Below are positions 1 to 8,651 of a DNA stretch of 64,000 nucleotides, piece by piece. The DNA is from Chryseobacterium balustinum (GTDB lineage Bacteria > Bacteroidota > Bacteroidia > Flavobacteriales > Weeksellaceae). Each line of letters starts with the position of its first letter. The first letter of the stretch is position 1. A program made the translations under genes and the position numbers. Below the pieces are notes generated by a model that was not told where the DNA came from, made no database searches, and was given only the letters and a program-made list of their open reading frames with translations. The stretch is taken from contig NZ_FUZE01000019.1 in NCBI RefSeq assembly GCF_900168205.1, forward strand, positions 1 to 64,000, given 5' to 3'.

Positions 1-92
1 GATAGGATTTTTTTTAGTTTAGCGACACTAATTTCCGAATCCCTTTTTTTATTTCAAATAACAAATAAATGTTTCTTTAAGTCAAGATGACT

Positions 93-170
93 TCAATATA
101 TAAAATCTGATAGCTGGTAAAAGTTTTTTTCTTCTGCTTTAGGATTTGCGCTTCCTTTTATAATTTTCAT
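93..170 (-). pseudogene. 25-codon ORF stub downstream of the DUF4280 gene
   Basis: A short open frame begins with ATG 13 bases after the stop of the DUF4280 gene and reads MKIIKGSANPKAEEKNFY followed by seven residues and TGA. It is too short to be an obvious protein, and all three frames behind it soon hit stops. Its position and clean start look like the head of a third gene in the LysM/DUF4280 operon that has been cut short. A small hairpin (79-93) overlaps the stop codon, so the stub may simply mark the transcript end. It could also be a chance ORF; I do not recognise the sequence. Confidence 0.3.
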
Positions 171-183
171 AGCTTACTATTTA

Positions 184-1014
184 TTATTCAACTTCAAAAG
201 GATCATCTCCGTTTATTTCCTCCTTAAATTCCTCAAAATCCACAACAGGATTATACACATGTTGCTCTTTTGGGTCGGCATTGTTGACGTTACTTTTTCC
301 TAATTCAGATTGTTGCCCGTGCTTTAAAACTGTGATTTTTCCGCCTGTTGAACACATGAGTTCCGAGAGTTCAGTTACACAGCATTTGTCCATTACCTTT
401 ACCTTGTCGTAGGTTTTTGTCCATTTTCCTGAAGGTGCAAATGCACATGGATTTCCATTTTTTACCGAGCAGCTTCCGAAAGGCGTTGCGGCTGGGTTAA
501 ACATTACGTCGTCTTCAGTGACGGCAAGATAATCGGGTTCTCCGTTTTCATCATTCCAATAGTGTTTTTGATGACTTGTTACTTTAAAACCGGGAAATTG
601 AGTTCCTTTGTCACAAATGGCTTTCCCTTTAGGAATCACGAAATATTTTCCGTCGTGTTCCGAAGCGTTGCTTTCACTGTTTTGCTCTTTCTTTTCTTCT
701 TTTTTACTGTCTTCAACTGTTGATGCATTTTGTTCAGACTTTTTATCCATCGTGTCTTCACCGGGATCCGGTTCAGATCCACTTTCATTATTCATTGTAT
801 TTATTTCTTCATCAATGTTTTGGTTTTCATCATTAAGAAACTGCGGATCTTCGGGTATCAAAAGTGTGGTTCCTGTGGGAATTTCGTCCTTTATTGTTTC
901 GCTTTTCGGACAATTCAGATTATGAAATGTTTTCAGAAAATTTTCATCTTTTATTTTAAACTTTTTGGCAATTCCTGCAAAAGAATCATTGGGTTGTGAT
1001 TGGTAGGTTTTCAT
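184..1014 (-). CDS. LysM and DUF4280 (PAAR-like) domain protein
   Basis: 276 residues. Residues about 1-60 resemble a LysM module (NDSFAGIAKKF at the start, TTLLIPEDPQF at the end). A low-complexity acidic Glu/Asp/Ser linker follows (about 62-118). Residues about 122-240 match the DUF4280 PAAR-like family, with a Cys-rich core containing NPAATPFGSCSV, NPCAF and a closing MCSTGGKITVLKHGQ. PAAR-like proteins cap the needle of contractile injection systems, so in a Bacteroidetes this is most likely a type VI secretion spike tip or adaptor. There is no signal peptide, as expected for such proteins. It lies one base behind the LysM gene upstream, so the two are translationally coupled. No other secretion genes are in the window. 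Confidence 0.75.
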   Translation of the reverse strand: MKTYQSQPNDSFAGIAKKFKIKDENFLKTFHNLNCPKSETIKDEIPTGTTLLIPEDPQFLNDENQNIDEEINTMNNESGSEPDPGEDTMDKKSEQNASTVEDSKKEEKKEQNSESNASEHDGKYFVIPKGKAICDKGTQFPGFKVTSHQKHYWNDENGEPDYLAVTEDDVMFNPAATPFGSCSVKNGNPCAFAPSGKWTKTYDKVKVMDKCCVTELSELMCSTGGKITVLKHGQQSELGKSNVNNADPKEQHVYNPVVDFEEFKEEINGDDPFEVE

Positions 1015-1015
1015 C

Positions 1016-2038
1016 TTAATTTTGTGTTATTTGTAATTGATGTTTTTGAAATAATTGATTTTGATGCCAAATATTTACTGAAGATTTTATTTCATGTAAT
1101 TGTTTTGTCGTTTTATAAGTGAAGTATTGAATTATAATTTCAGCATTGATATTTTTTTGAATGTCTTCATCTTCAATCCTAATTCCCTTGAGAAGTTCTC
1201 TAAGGCTACAGCTTTCTGAAAGAGTTCCTGTCATTTTAGTTTCAACAAGTTCAGAATCTTCAAATAATTGTTCTGTTTGAAAACTGAATTCTAACGGAAA
1301 TGAATTGATCTGAATATAAAATTTTTCTTTCCAAGTAGATTTTTTGTGGAACCATTCCAGGTTTGGAAATAAAACCTGATACAATAAATTAGATTGCATC
1401 TGCCTGAAAAAATAAGTTTCGTCTGAGATACTTTCTTCAAACGTATTGAGATATTTTTTAGAAATTTCTCCAACATAAAAATCTTCAATATCATTTCGCT
1501 TTGCCTTAAATTTTTCGATTAAACGTTGATGCTTACTGAAAGATTCTATTTTGCCGTTTAATGAAATTTTATATGAAATGGGATAGAGGCTTTTCATACA
1601 TTCCAACGCAAGAGAAGAAACTTTGTCATCTGGTGTTACATTATTTTTTGTTAAATTTTTGACATGAATTTTCGCCAGGAAATTTTCTTTCTCTTCTTGA
1701 ATGTTGAGATCTATCTTATAATTGAACTCTAAATTTTTATTTTCAGATTGCTCAAAATATTCTTCAACAGAATATTTATCAAAATGGAATTTCAGAAAAT
1801 AATCCGGTGGTGGAAGTAATTTTTGTTGTTGAAGTTTTTGCTTTTCTTCGGAAACTAAATGGGTTGGAATTAAAATAAACTCAATCCCTTTCAGATTGTT
1901 TACAAATAGCTTATTCATTTTTCCACAGTTTTGATTGTGGAATGTTTTTAAATCATTTTCAGAAATATATATTCGGGCGGCAATGGAGCTCAGGCTGTCA
2001 TCCGGACGAACTTTGTGTTTTATAAAATTCGTTATCAT
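1016..2038 (-). CDS. LysM-domain protein, putative type VI secretion partner
   Basis: 340 residues. The first 60 or so residues are a LysM-like module (PDDSLSSIAARIYISENDLK, ending in FILIPTHL) closely resembling that of the DUF4280 protein encoded just downstream; both share a KTFHNxNC motif. The remaining 280 residues have no family I recognise: charged, alpha/beta in character, without signal peptide or membrane segment. Co-transcription with a PAAR-like protein suggests an adaptor or cargo-loading role for the injection apparatus, which is inference from context only. Confidence 0.6.
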   Translation of the reverse strand: MITNFIKHKVRPDDSLSSIAARIYISENDLKTFHNQNCGKMNKLFVNNLKGIEFILIPTHLVSEEKQKLQQQKLLPPPDYFLKFHFDKYSVEEYFEQSENKNLEFNYKIDLNIQEEKENFLAKIHVKNLTKNNVTPDDKVSSLALECMKSLYPISYKISLNGKIESFSKHQRLIEKFKAKRNDIEDFYVGEISKKYLNTFEESISDETYFFRQMQSNLLYQVLFPNLEWFHKKSTWKEKFYIQINSFPLEFSFQTEQLFEDSELVETKMTGTLSESCSLRELLKGIRIEDEDIQKNINAEIIIQYFTYKTTKQLHEIKSSVNIWHQNQLFQKHQLQITQN

Positions 2039-2140
2039 TTGTGCTTGTGTTTGTGTTTTTCATCTATTTAAAGTTAATAAGATTTAATTGAATATTTTGT
2101 AGTAATTCTACGACAAATGATGATTGTTTTATTTTTTAAC

Positions 2141-2172
2141 ACAAAAAAACCTTTCAAAAAATTGAAAGGTTT
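2141..2172 (-). terminator. Rho-independent terminator of the nuo operon
   Basis: The sequence contains AAACCTTTCAA, four A bases, then TTGAAAGGTTT: a perfect 11-base stem. Read on the minus strand it is followed by a run of seven T. It sits 25 bases behind the nuoN stop and therefore closes the complex I transcript. Confidence 0.85.
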
Positions 2173-2197
2173 AAATTTTAAATATGTTTGATTCAGA

Positions 2198-3583
2198 TTA
2201 CAATCCAAATTGTTTTGCAAATAAATCCGGGAAGACACCCAGTGCAATGATCGATGCAATAATAAATACTGCGACAATATTGTAAGTTACCGTTACTCTT
2301 TCTGAAGTTTTAAAAGTTGTTTCTTTAAAGAAGAACATTGCGATAATTAATCTTAAATAATAAGCAATTGAGATTGCAGAACCTAAAACTGCTATAATTA
2401 CTAAGAATGCATTGTTGTCTTTGCTTAAAGCTTGTGCAAATAATGAAAATTTACCCATGAAACCTGCCGTTAAAGGAATTCCAGCCATTGACAATAAAGA
2501 GATCGTTGCAACGGTTGCCAATAATGGTTCAGATTTAGCCAAACCTTTAAATGCGCCGTAAGAAGTCTCTCTTTTTAGTTTTTCAACCCAGATTAAGCAC
2601 ATAAATACTCCAACTGTAGACAATGAATAAGCGAATAAATAAAACGCCAATGTATACGTTGAAAGAGCATTCATTCCGAAGAATACCAAACCGATATATC
2701 CTGCATGCGAAACTGAAGAGTATGCCAACATTCTTTTAGCATTGGTCTGAGCAAGACCCATCGCATTTGCCAATAGTAAAGTAATAATTAAGAATACGCC
2801 TAAAATATTGATCCACTCGTGAGTAACACCAGAGAACCCAATCGTCATTAATCTGAATAATGCATAAAATCCTGAGATTTTTACTACACTTGCCATGAAA
2901 GCTGTGATCAATGAAGGAGAACCTTGATAAACATCCGGACTCCACATGTGGAAAGGTGCTAAAGCTACTTTGAACGCCATTGCACAAAGCATTAACACAA
3001 CACCAAGAATAAACATTCCGTTGGTAGGATTTACCGTGCTGAAATCGTGAATTCTGTATAAATCAAATGTTCCTGTGCTTCCGTAGATAAATGCAATTCC
3101 TAACAATAAGAAACCTGTTGCAAATGCTCCCATCAGGAAATATTTTAATGAAGCTTCGTTTGATCTAAGATCAGTTTTGTTCGCTCCCGCCATTACGTAC
3201 AACGGAATAGACAAGATTTCAACTCCTAAGAACAAAGTCACCAAATTTTGGTATCCGAACAATACAAAACCTCCACACAATGCAAAAAGCATCAATGCAT
3301 ACAATTCTGACTGATGGTTTCTGTGATTGCTGAATGCAAAACCTCCCAGGAAGAATAAAAGCAAAGTCGTTACAATAGAAATTTTTGTAAACAAAGCTGT
3401 ATTCTGTCCGTACTCATACATTAATCTGTACTTTTCGAAGAAAGAAGCTTCAGGTAAAAAGCTTACATATAATGCAACGATCAACCCAAAAATACCAATG
3501 TATCTTGCGAATTTTCCTTTTTCAAAAACTCCCGAGAATAATGCAGCAACTGCTGTCAGGAAAACTATAATTAAAACACTCAT
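2198..3583 (-). CDS. nuoN: NADH-quinone oxidoreductase subunit N
   Basis: 461 residues, about 14 membrane helices. One of the three antiporter-like proton-pumping subunits of complex I, in the inner-membrane arm. The conserved pump residues are visible: the Glu in LFLGVEILSIPLYV and the Lys in MAFKVALAPFHMWSPDVYQG, which is the family signature for this subunit type. It is the last gene of the nuo operon, separated from nuoM by a 135-base spacer made largely of short repeats and followed by a strong terminator. Length is normal for NuoN. Confidence 0.97.
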   Translation of the reverse strand: MSVLIIVFLTAVAALFSGVFEKGKFARYIGIFGLIVALYVSFLPEASFFEKYRLMYEYGQNTALFTKISIVTTLLLFFLGGFAFSNHRNHQSELYALMLFALCGGFVLFGYQNLVTLFLGVEILSIPLYVMAGANKTDLRSNEASLKYFLMGAFATGFLLLGIAFIYGSTGTFDLYRIHDFSTVNPTNGMFILGVVLMLCAMAFKVALAPFHMWSPDVYQGSPSLITAFMASVVKISGFYALFRLMTIGFSGVTHEWINILGVFLIITLLLANAMGLAQTNAKRMLAYSSVSHAGYIGLVFFGMNALSTYTLAFYLFAYSLSTVGVFMCLIWVEKLKRETSYGAFKGLAKSEPLLATVATISLLSMAGIPLTAGFMGKFSLFAQALSKDNNAFLVIIAVLGSAISIAYYLRLIIAMFFFKETTFKTSERVTVTYNIVAVFIIASIIALGVFPDLFAKQFGL

Positions 3584-3594
3584 AATTTATATTT

Positions 3595-3650
3595 GAGATG
3601 CGAGATAATAGATGCGAGATCATAGACACTAGATTTGAGATGGCTCAAAT
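3595..3650. repeat. Degenerate heptanucleotide array between nuoM and nuoN
   Basis: Seven consecutive 7-base units: GAGATGC, GAGATAA, TAGATGC, GAGATCA, TAGACAC, TAGATTT, GAGATGG, and a weaker eighth (CTCAAAT). The array ends 11 bases before the nuoN start codon. Behind it, 3656-3685 holds a 15-base unit (TTCTAATTTCTCAAT) repeated in tandem. Both lie inside the transcribed spacer. Confidence 0.7.
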
Positions 3651-3718
3651 TGTACTTCTAATTTCTCAATTTCTAATTTCTCAATTTTTAAATCTTTATA
3701 TTTTTAAATCTTATAATC

Positions 3719-5212
3719 CTAATTGATCATCGATGTATACACAAACTCTAATGAACTTCCCACCATATCGATAATCGGTTGAGGGAAAATTCCTAACAAG
3801 ATCACAAATACTGCAATACTTGCCAATACTGAAAATTCTACTGCCGATAAATCTTTTGCTGTACTCAAAACCGCAGCATTACCTTCACCAAACATTGCTT
3901 TACCGTAAAATCTTAACAGATAAACCGCACAAAGAATGATCGTTAAACCAGCAATGATTGAAGCCAATACATTAAAATCAAAGATAGATTTAATAAGGAT
4001 AAACTCCCCAATAAAACCATTCGTCAACGGAACTCCCATTGATCCTAAAATGATCAGTAAGAATAATACTGCAAACTTAGGCGCTACTTTTGCCAAACCT
4101 CCCATCTGTCTGATGTCTCTTGTTTTGAATCTTTTATATAAAATATCTGCACAATAGAACAAACCTACAACGTTGATACCGTGAGCGAAAGTTTGAACTA
4201 AAGCTCCTTCAGCTCCTTCAATTGTTAAAGTTCCTCTTAAAGTAAGAACTGCCGAAGAAAAAATACCTGCAACCATCAATCCAACGTGTGAAAAAGATGA
4301 ATATGCTATGATTCTCTTCATATCAGTCTGGATAATCGCAATTAAAGCACCGTGAACAATTCCGATAATTGCCAGGATGATCACAATCTGTCCTGAAATT
4401 CCAAAAATTGCAGTCGGTGTAATGGGTAATAAATATCTGATTACTCCGTAGATCGCCATTTTCAGCATAATACCTGATAAAAGCATTGATCCCTGAGTAG
4501 GAGAGTAGGTATAAGTATCGGGTTGCCAAGTGTGGAAAGGGAAAACCGGAAGTTTCACTGCAAAAGCAAAGAAAATAAACCAGAATACAACAATCTGCTG
4601 CGTTTCACCCAAATCTGCATTATACAAATCTGTAAGAGCGAAAGATGCTGAATGCGTGTAAACATAGATTAAACCAGCCAACATAAACAAAGATCCTACG
4701 AATGTATACACAAAGAATTTTGTAGTGAACTCCATTCTTTTGTTTTCCTGTCCCCAAAGAGCTGCGATAAACCAGATTGGAATCAGGGTTACTTCCCAGA
4801 AAATATAGAATAACAAACCGTCTAAAGCTGTAAATACTCCTACAAGACCAAACTGCATCAGCAAAATAAGTCCGTAAAACGAGTTTTTGTAGCTTACGTT
4901 TTCGTTAAAAGATGATAAAATAATTAGAGGCGAAAGAATATTGGTCAGCAATAAAAGAAGCAAACTCATCCCATCGATTCCGAAGTGAAGGTTACTTTTT
5001 ATAAACTGTGACCAAGGATAATTGATCTCGTATTGCAAAACACTGTCAACCGTCGGTTCAAAATTGAAATCCGAAAGTATATAAAATGTAAGCAGCATTT
5101 GAATCAAAGCAATTCCCAGCGCCAAATATTTGCTGGAAGCATTCTTCCATGCAAAGATTAATCCCGAACCTACAAGAGGTAAAAGTAATAATGTTAATAG
5201 TAAATAAGACAT
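3719..5212 (-). CDS. nuoM: NADH-quinone oxidoreductase subunit M
   Basis: 497 residues, about 14 membrane helices; antiporter-like proton-pumping subunit of complex I. The essential Glu is seen in FYIFWEVTLIPIWFIAALWG and the essential Lys in FAVKLPVFPFHTWQPDTY. Its start codon overlaps the nuoL stop by one base, so the two are translationally coupled. Full length for the family. Confidence 0.97.
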   Translation of the reverse strand: MSYLLLTLLLLPLVGSGLIFAWKNASSKYLALGIALIQMLLTFYILSDFNFEPTVDSVLQYEINYPWSQFIKSNLHFGIDGMSLLLLLLTNILSPLIILSSFNENVSYKNSFYGLILLMQFGLVGVFTALDGLLFYIFWEVTLIPIWFIAALWGQENKRMEFTTKFFVYTFVGSLFMLAGLIYVYTHSASFALTDLYNADLGETQQIVVFWFIFFAFAVKLPVFPFHTWQPDTYTYSPTQGSMLLSGIMLKMAIYGVIRYLLPITPTAIFGISGQIVIILAIIGIVHGALIAIIQTDMKRIIAYSSFSHVGLMVAGIFSSAVLTLRGTLTIEGAEGALVQTFAHGINVVGLFYCADILYKRFKTRDIRQMGGLAKVAPKFAVLFLLIILGSMGVPLTNGFIGEFILIKSIFDFNVLASIIAGLTIILCAVYLLRFYGKAMFGEGNAAVLSTAKDLSAVEFSVLASIAVFVILLGIFPQPIIDMVGSSLEFVYTSMIN

Positions 5213-7125
5213 TATTGTAATATAAAGTTAACAATCAGTATAATTCCCACAGCCAAAGTCATGATAAGAACATAGTTCTCAACATTTCCGTTTTGAATAC
5301 GCTTCATAGATTTTCCGCTGTCTTCAGCACCTTCACCTATGTAGTCTACAAAACGGTCTAAAACGCCTTTGTCAAACATTTTTCCGCCACGTCCAAGTCC
5401 TTCGAAAGTTTTTACAATTAATGCATTGTAAAGCTCATCAACATATAACTTTTTAGCAGAAAGTTTTTCCCAGCCTGTATATTCTTCCTCGGCAAGAGCC
5501 ATTTTCTTCTTATTCACATACATGTTTTTCACAATGAACCAAACAGTAAAGAACATTAAGACAGTTGCTCCCAAAAGAATCATTTCTGTATTGAAATCAA
5601 CTCCTGAAAGAGTCATTTCCATTTGCTTAAAGCTTTCCGGGGTCAATACCGGCTTCAGCCATTCCATTAATTTAGCATAATGACCGTGACCGATAAAGTG
5701 TGGTAAATTAATAAAACCTCCGATTACTGAAAGAATTGCTAGAACGATTAACGGTAACGTCATGTTCATCGGGCTTTCATGTAAATGGTGTTTCTGCTCT
5801 TCCGTACCTCTGAACTCTCCGTGGAAAGTTAAATAGTATAATCTGAACATATATGCTGCGGTTGTTGCTGCTAAAATGAATAACATTACCCAGTAAATAG
5901 GGTTTTTAGCAAATGCTGCAACCAAAATTTCGTCTTTAGAAATCATCCCTGAAAGTAAAGGGAAACCTGAAATCGCCAATGTTCCGATAAGGAATGTAAT
6001 GTGTGTAATTGGAATGTATTTTTTTAAACCTCCCATAAAACGCATATCCTGCTCGTTGCTCATTGCGTGAATTACAGAACCTGCTCCCAAGAATAACAAT
6101 GCTTTGAAGAAAGCGTGTGTCATTACGTGGAACATTGCTGTGGAATAAGCTCCTAAACCTAAAGCGATGAACATAAAACCAAGCTGTGAAACTGTAGAAT
6201 ATGCCAATACTTTTTTGATGTCGTTCTGACGCAATGCGTAGAAACCAGCCAAAGCAGCAGTTAAGAATCCGATTAATAAAATTCCATCCTGAACGGTTGG
6301 AGCTAAAGTGAATAAGAAGTTTGATCTTACCACCAAGTAAATACCTGCAGTAACCATTGTTGCTGCGTGAATTAATGCTGAAACAGGAGTTGGACCTGCC
6401 ATCGCATCGGGTAACCAGGTATATAAAGGAACCTGAGCAGATTTACCAACAGCACCAATAAATAAACTGGCTGTGATAAAGATGATAATTGTTCCGTCTA
6501 ATTCAAATTTAGAAGCATTTTGTGCTACTGAAATATAATCTACAGAGTTGGTCTGAGACGCAATCATGAAAATACCGATCAATAAACCAAGGTCACCGAT
6601 TCTGTTCATGATGAAAGCCTTTCTTGCTGCTTTACCATATTCTTCGTTGGTGTACCAGAATCCGATCAATAAATAAGAACAAAGACCTACACCTTCCCAA
6701 CCGATGAATAAGATCATATAGTTGCTTCCCATTACCAAGAGTAACATTGAGAAGATGAAAAGATTTAAATAAGTAAAAAACTTATAAAAACCTTTATCGT
6801 GACTCATATATCCGATAGAATATAAGTGAATTAAAGATCCGATCCCTGTGATGATCATCACCATCATTAATGAAAGCTGATCAATTTGGAAACCGAAATT
6901 AATCTGAATTCCGTTTACTCTAAACCATTCGAAAGCCTTTACAACTACGGCAGGACTTTCAGAGTCAAAATTTAAAAATAAGCTTACTGCTATACAAAAA
7001 GGTGCAAAAACTGCAACTGTTGCCAAACTTCCGACTACAATCTTTGGAAGATTTTTCCCGAAAAGCCCGTTGATAAGAAAGCCTATAAGTGGTAAAAGTA
7101 TTATTGCATATATTAAATTCTCCAT
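5212..7125 (-). CDS. nuoL: NADH-quinone oxidoreductase subunit L
   Basis: 637 residues, about 16 membrane helices; the distal antiporter-like subunit of complex I, whose long lateral helix runs along the membrane arm. Visible signatures are WEGVGLCSYLLIGFW (pump Glu) and GKSAQVPLYTWLPDAMAGPT (pump Lys and the helix-breaking TWLPDAM motif). The C-terminal 130 residues include a charged amphipathic stretch (KKKMALAEEEYTGWEKL) and a final hydrophobic anchor, consistent with the lateral helix. Two bases separate it from nuoK. Confidence 0.97.
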   Translation of the reverse strand: MENLIYAIILLPLIGFLINGLFGKNLPKIVVGSLATVAVFAPFCIAVSLFLNFDSESPAVVVKAFEWFRVNGIQINFGFQIDQLSLMMVMIITGIGSLIHLYSIGYMSHDKGFYKFFTYLNLFIFSMLLLVMGSNYMILFIGWEGVGLCSYLLIGFWYTNEEYGKAARKAFIMNRIGDLGLLIGIFMIASQTNSVDYISVAQNASKFELDGTIIIFITASLFIGAVGKSAQVPLYTWLPDAMAGPTPVSALIHAATMVTAGIYLVVRSNFLFTLAPTVQDGILLIGFLTAALAGFYALRQNDIKKVLAYSTVSQLGFMFIALGLGAYSTAMFHVMTHAFFKALLFLGAGSVIHAMSNEQDMRFMGGLKKYIPITHITFLIGTLAISGFPLLSGMISKDEILVAAFAKNPIYWVMLFILAATTAAYMFRLYYLTFHGEFRGTEEQKHHLHESPMNMTLPLIVLAILSVIGGFINLPHFIGHGHYAKLMEWLKPVLTPESFKQMEMTLSGVDFNTEMILLGATVLMFFTVWFIVKNMYVNKKKMALAEEEYTGWEKLSAKKLYVDELYNALIVKTFEGLGRGGKMFDKGVLDRFVDYIGEGAEDSGKSMKRIQNGNVENYVLIMTLAVGIILIVNFILQ

Positions 7126-7127
7126 TC

Positions 7128-7457
7128 TTATCCTTTTAATTTATTAAATATACCTACATCTACAGAACGGGTGTTTCTATATAACATCGCAATAATTGCC
7201 AAACCAACCGCTACTTCGGCTGCTGCAACTACCATGATAAAGAAAACCAAAAGCTGTCCGTCACTGTTCCCGTTGTATGCCGCAAACGCAGCCAATAAAA
7301 GGTTTACAGAATTAAGCATAAGCTCTACACAACCTAAAATTACAATCGCATTTTTTCTGAGCAATACTCCCATAACTCCAAGACAGAATAATACTGAACA
7401 AAGAGTAATGAAATATTCCAGAGGGATGCTTTGCATAAATGTATTTACTTCTCCCAT
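7128..7457 (-). CDS. nuoK: NADH-quinone oxidoreductase subunit K
   Basis: 109 residues with three membrane helices, corresponding to mitochondrial ND4L. The two buried glutamates of the proton path are visible in GCVELMLNSVNLLL and AAAEVAVGLAII. It lies between nuoJ and nuoL with gaps of 4 and 2 bases. NuoK is usually about 100 residues; the extra N-terminal residues MGEVNTFMQSIP precede the first helix, so an internal start at that second Met (giving about 102 residues) is possible. Confidence 0.96.
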   Translation of the reverse strand: MGEVNTFMQSIPLEYFITLCSVLFCLGVMGVLLRKNAIVILGCVELMLNSVNLLLAAFAAYNGNSDGQLLVFFIMVVAAAEVAVGLAIIAMLYRNTRSVDVGIFNKLKG

Positions 7458-7461
7458 AATT

Positions 7462-7959
7462 TTATAAATCTTTTTTACCGATTAGTACCGCACCTACAAT
7501 ACCTGCTAAAATCAGGACTGAAGCAAGCTCAAACGGTAAAACATATTCATTGAATAAAAGTCTTCCCAGGTTCTTTGTAAGACCTACCCCTTTATCTACG
7601 TTTTCAACCACTACATGATTATCTTGTACTCCTCTGAAAACTCCTAAAACACCAATCAAAAGAAGACATGCAGTAAAAACTCCAACAAACTTTAAAGTAT
7701 TGTTCTTCTTACTTTCGTCTTGCTTATTAAGGTTAAGCATCATTAAGATATAAAGGAAAAGTACCATGATAGCACCAGCGTAAACGATGATCTGGATGAT
7801 GGCAAGGAACTGTGCATTCAGAAGAATATACATTCCGGCGATCGAAAACATTGTAACAATTAATGACAAAATAGCATATAAAGGATTTTTTGCAAATACA
7901 AAGTACACTGCACTTGCCACTGCTAAAAACGCCACCAAGAAAAATAAAAACTGATCCAT
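7462..7959 (-). CDS. nuoJ: NADH-quinone oxidoreductase subunit J
   Basis: 165 residues, five membrane helices, equivalent to ND6. The conserved helix with a pi-bulge appears as IIQIIVYAGAIMVLFLYILMML, which contains the YAGA[IV]MVLFLY family motif. Its ATG overlaps the stop of nuoI by one base, so translation is coupled. Confidence 0.96.
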   Translation of the reverse strand: MDQFLFFLVAFLAVASAVYFVFAKNPLYAILSLIVTMFSIAGMYILLNAQFLAIIQIIVYAGAIMVLFLYILMMLNLNKQDESKKNNTLKFVGVFTACLLLIGVLGVFRGVQDNHVVVENVDKGVGLTKNLGRLLFNEYVLPFELASVLILAGIVGAVLIGKKDL

Positions 7960-8516
7960 TATTTTACCGCATTTTTTTGTTTCTCGGATTGTCTTTCTGT
8001 GATATCAATCCTTTCATTTATTTTTTCAACTAATTTATCTTTACCGTAAATGAAAGATCCTCTGTTGGTCTCAACATCAACCAATCTGTCTGTAAGATAA
8101 ATTGCAGATTTCGGACAAGCTTCTTCACACATACCGCAGAAAATACATCTTAGCATATTGATTTCATATACCGATGCATATTTTTCTTCTCTGTAAAGAT
8201 CTTTTTCTTCTCTGGTTCTTTCAGCAGCAGTCATTGTGATTGCTTCTGCAGGGCATGCCACAGCACACAATCCACAAGCTGTACATCTTTCTCTGCCTTC
8301 TTCATCTCTTTTCAAAACATGTTGGCCTCTCCAGATATCAGCTCTTGGCTTTTGTACTTCCGGATAAGAATAAACATTGGGAGCACGTTTTACAACGGTT
8401 CTCACAGCATGCTTAAAAGTAATCCCCATTCCTTTGAAAATCGCCGGTAAGTAGATCTTCTCAGAAAAGGTCATCTCTTTATTTGAAACAACTTTTGATC
8501 TGTTTGTAAGTTTCAT
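7959..8516 (-). CDS. nuoI: NADH-quinone oxidoreductase subunit I
   Basis: 185 residues. Ferredoxin-like subunit carrying clusters N6a and N6b that lead electrons toward the quinone site. Two classic CxxCxxCxxxCP motifs are present: CTACGLCAVACP (about 80-91) and CIFCGMCEEACP (about 124-135). The N-terminal amphipathic region fits peripheral attachment to the membrane arm. It follows nuoH across a 135-base AT-rich spacer that begins with a heptamer array. Confidence 0.96.
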   Translation of the reverse strand: MKLTNRSKVVSNKEMTFSEKIYLPAIFKGMGITFKHAVRTVVKRAPNVYSYPEVQKPRADIWRGQHVLKRDEEGRERCTACGLCAVACPAEAITMTAAERTREEKDLYREEKYASVYEINMLRCIFCGMCEEACPKSAIYLTDRLVDVETNRGSFIYGKDKLVEKINERIDITERQSEKQKNAVK

Positions 8517-8523
8517 TTAATTA

Positions 8524-8558
8524 TAGATATTAGATGTTAGACATTAGATTTTAGACTA
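8524..8558. repeat. Degenerate heptanucleotide array between nuoH and nuoI
   Basis: Five 7-base units in register: TAGATAT, TAGATGT, TAGACAT, TAGATTT, TAGACTA. The array ends 7 bases before the nuoI start codon. The rest of the spacer (8559-8651) is AT-rich without a gene. Confidence 0.7.
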
Positions 8559-8651
8559 ATCTTGTCTGTTATCTTAATTATTTACTATTTTATTTTAAAA
8601 TGATAATGTTAATTTTTAAATTATCTCATTATCAAATTTTCATATTCTTTC

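Noticed and set aside
608..925. 105-codon plus-strand ORF opposite the DUF4280 gene
   Set aside because: Antisense of the low-complexity acidic linker; Ser/Phe-rich composition is a by-product.
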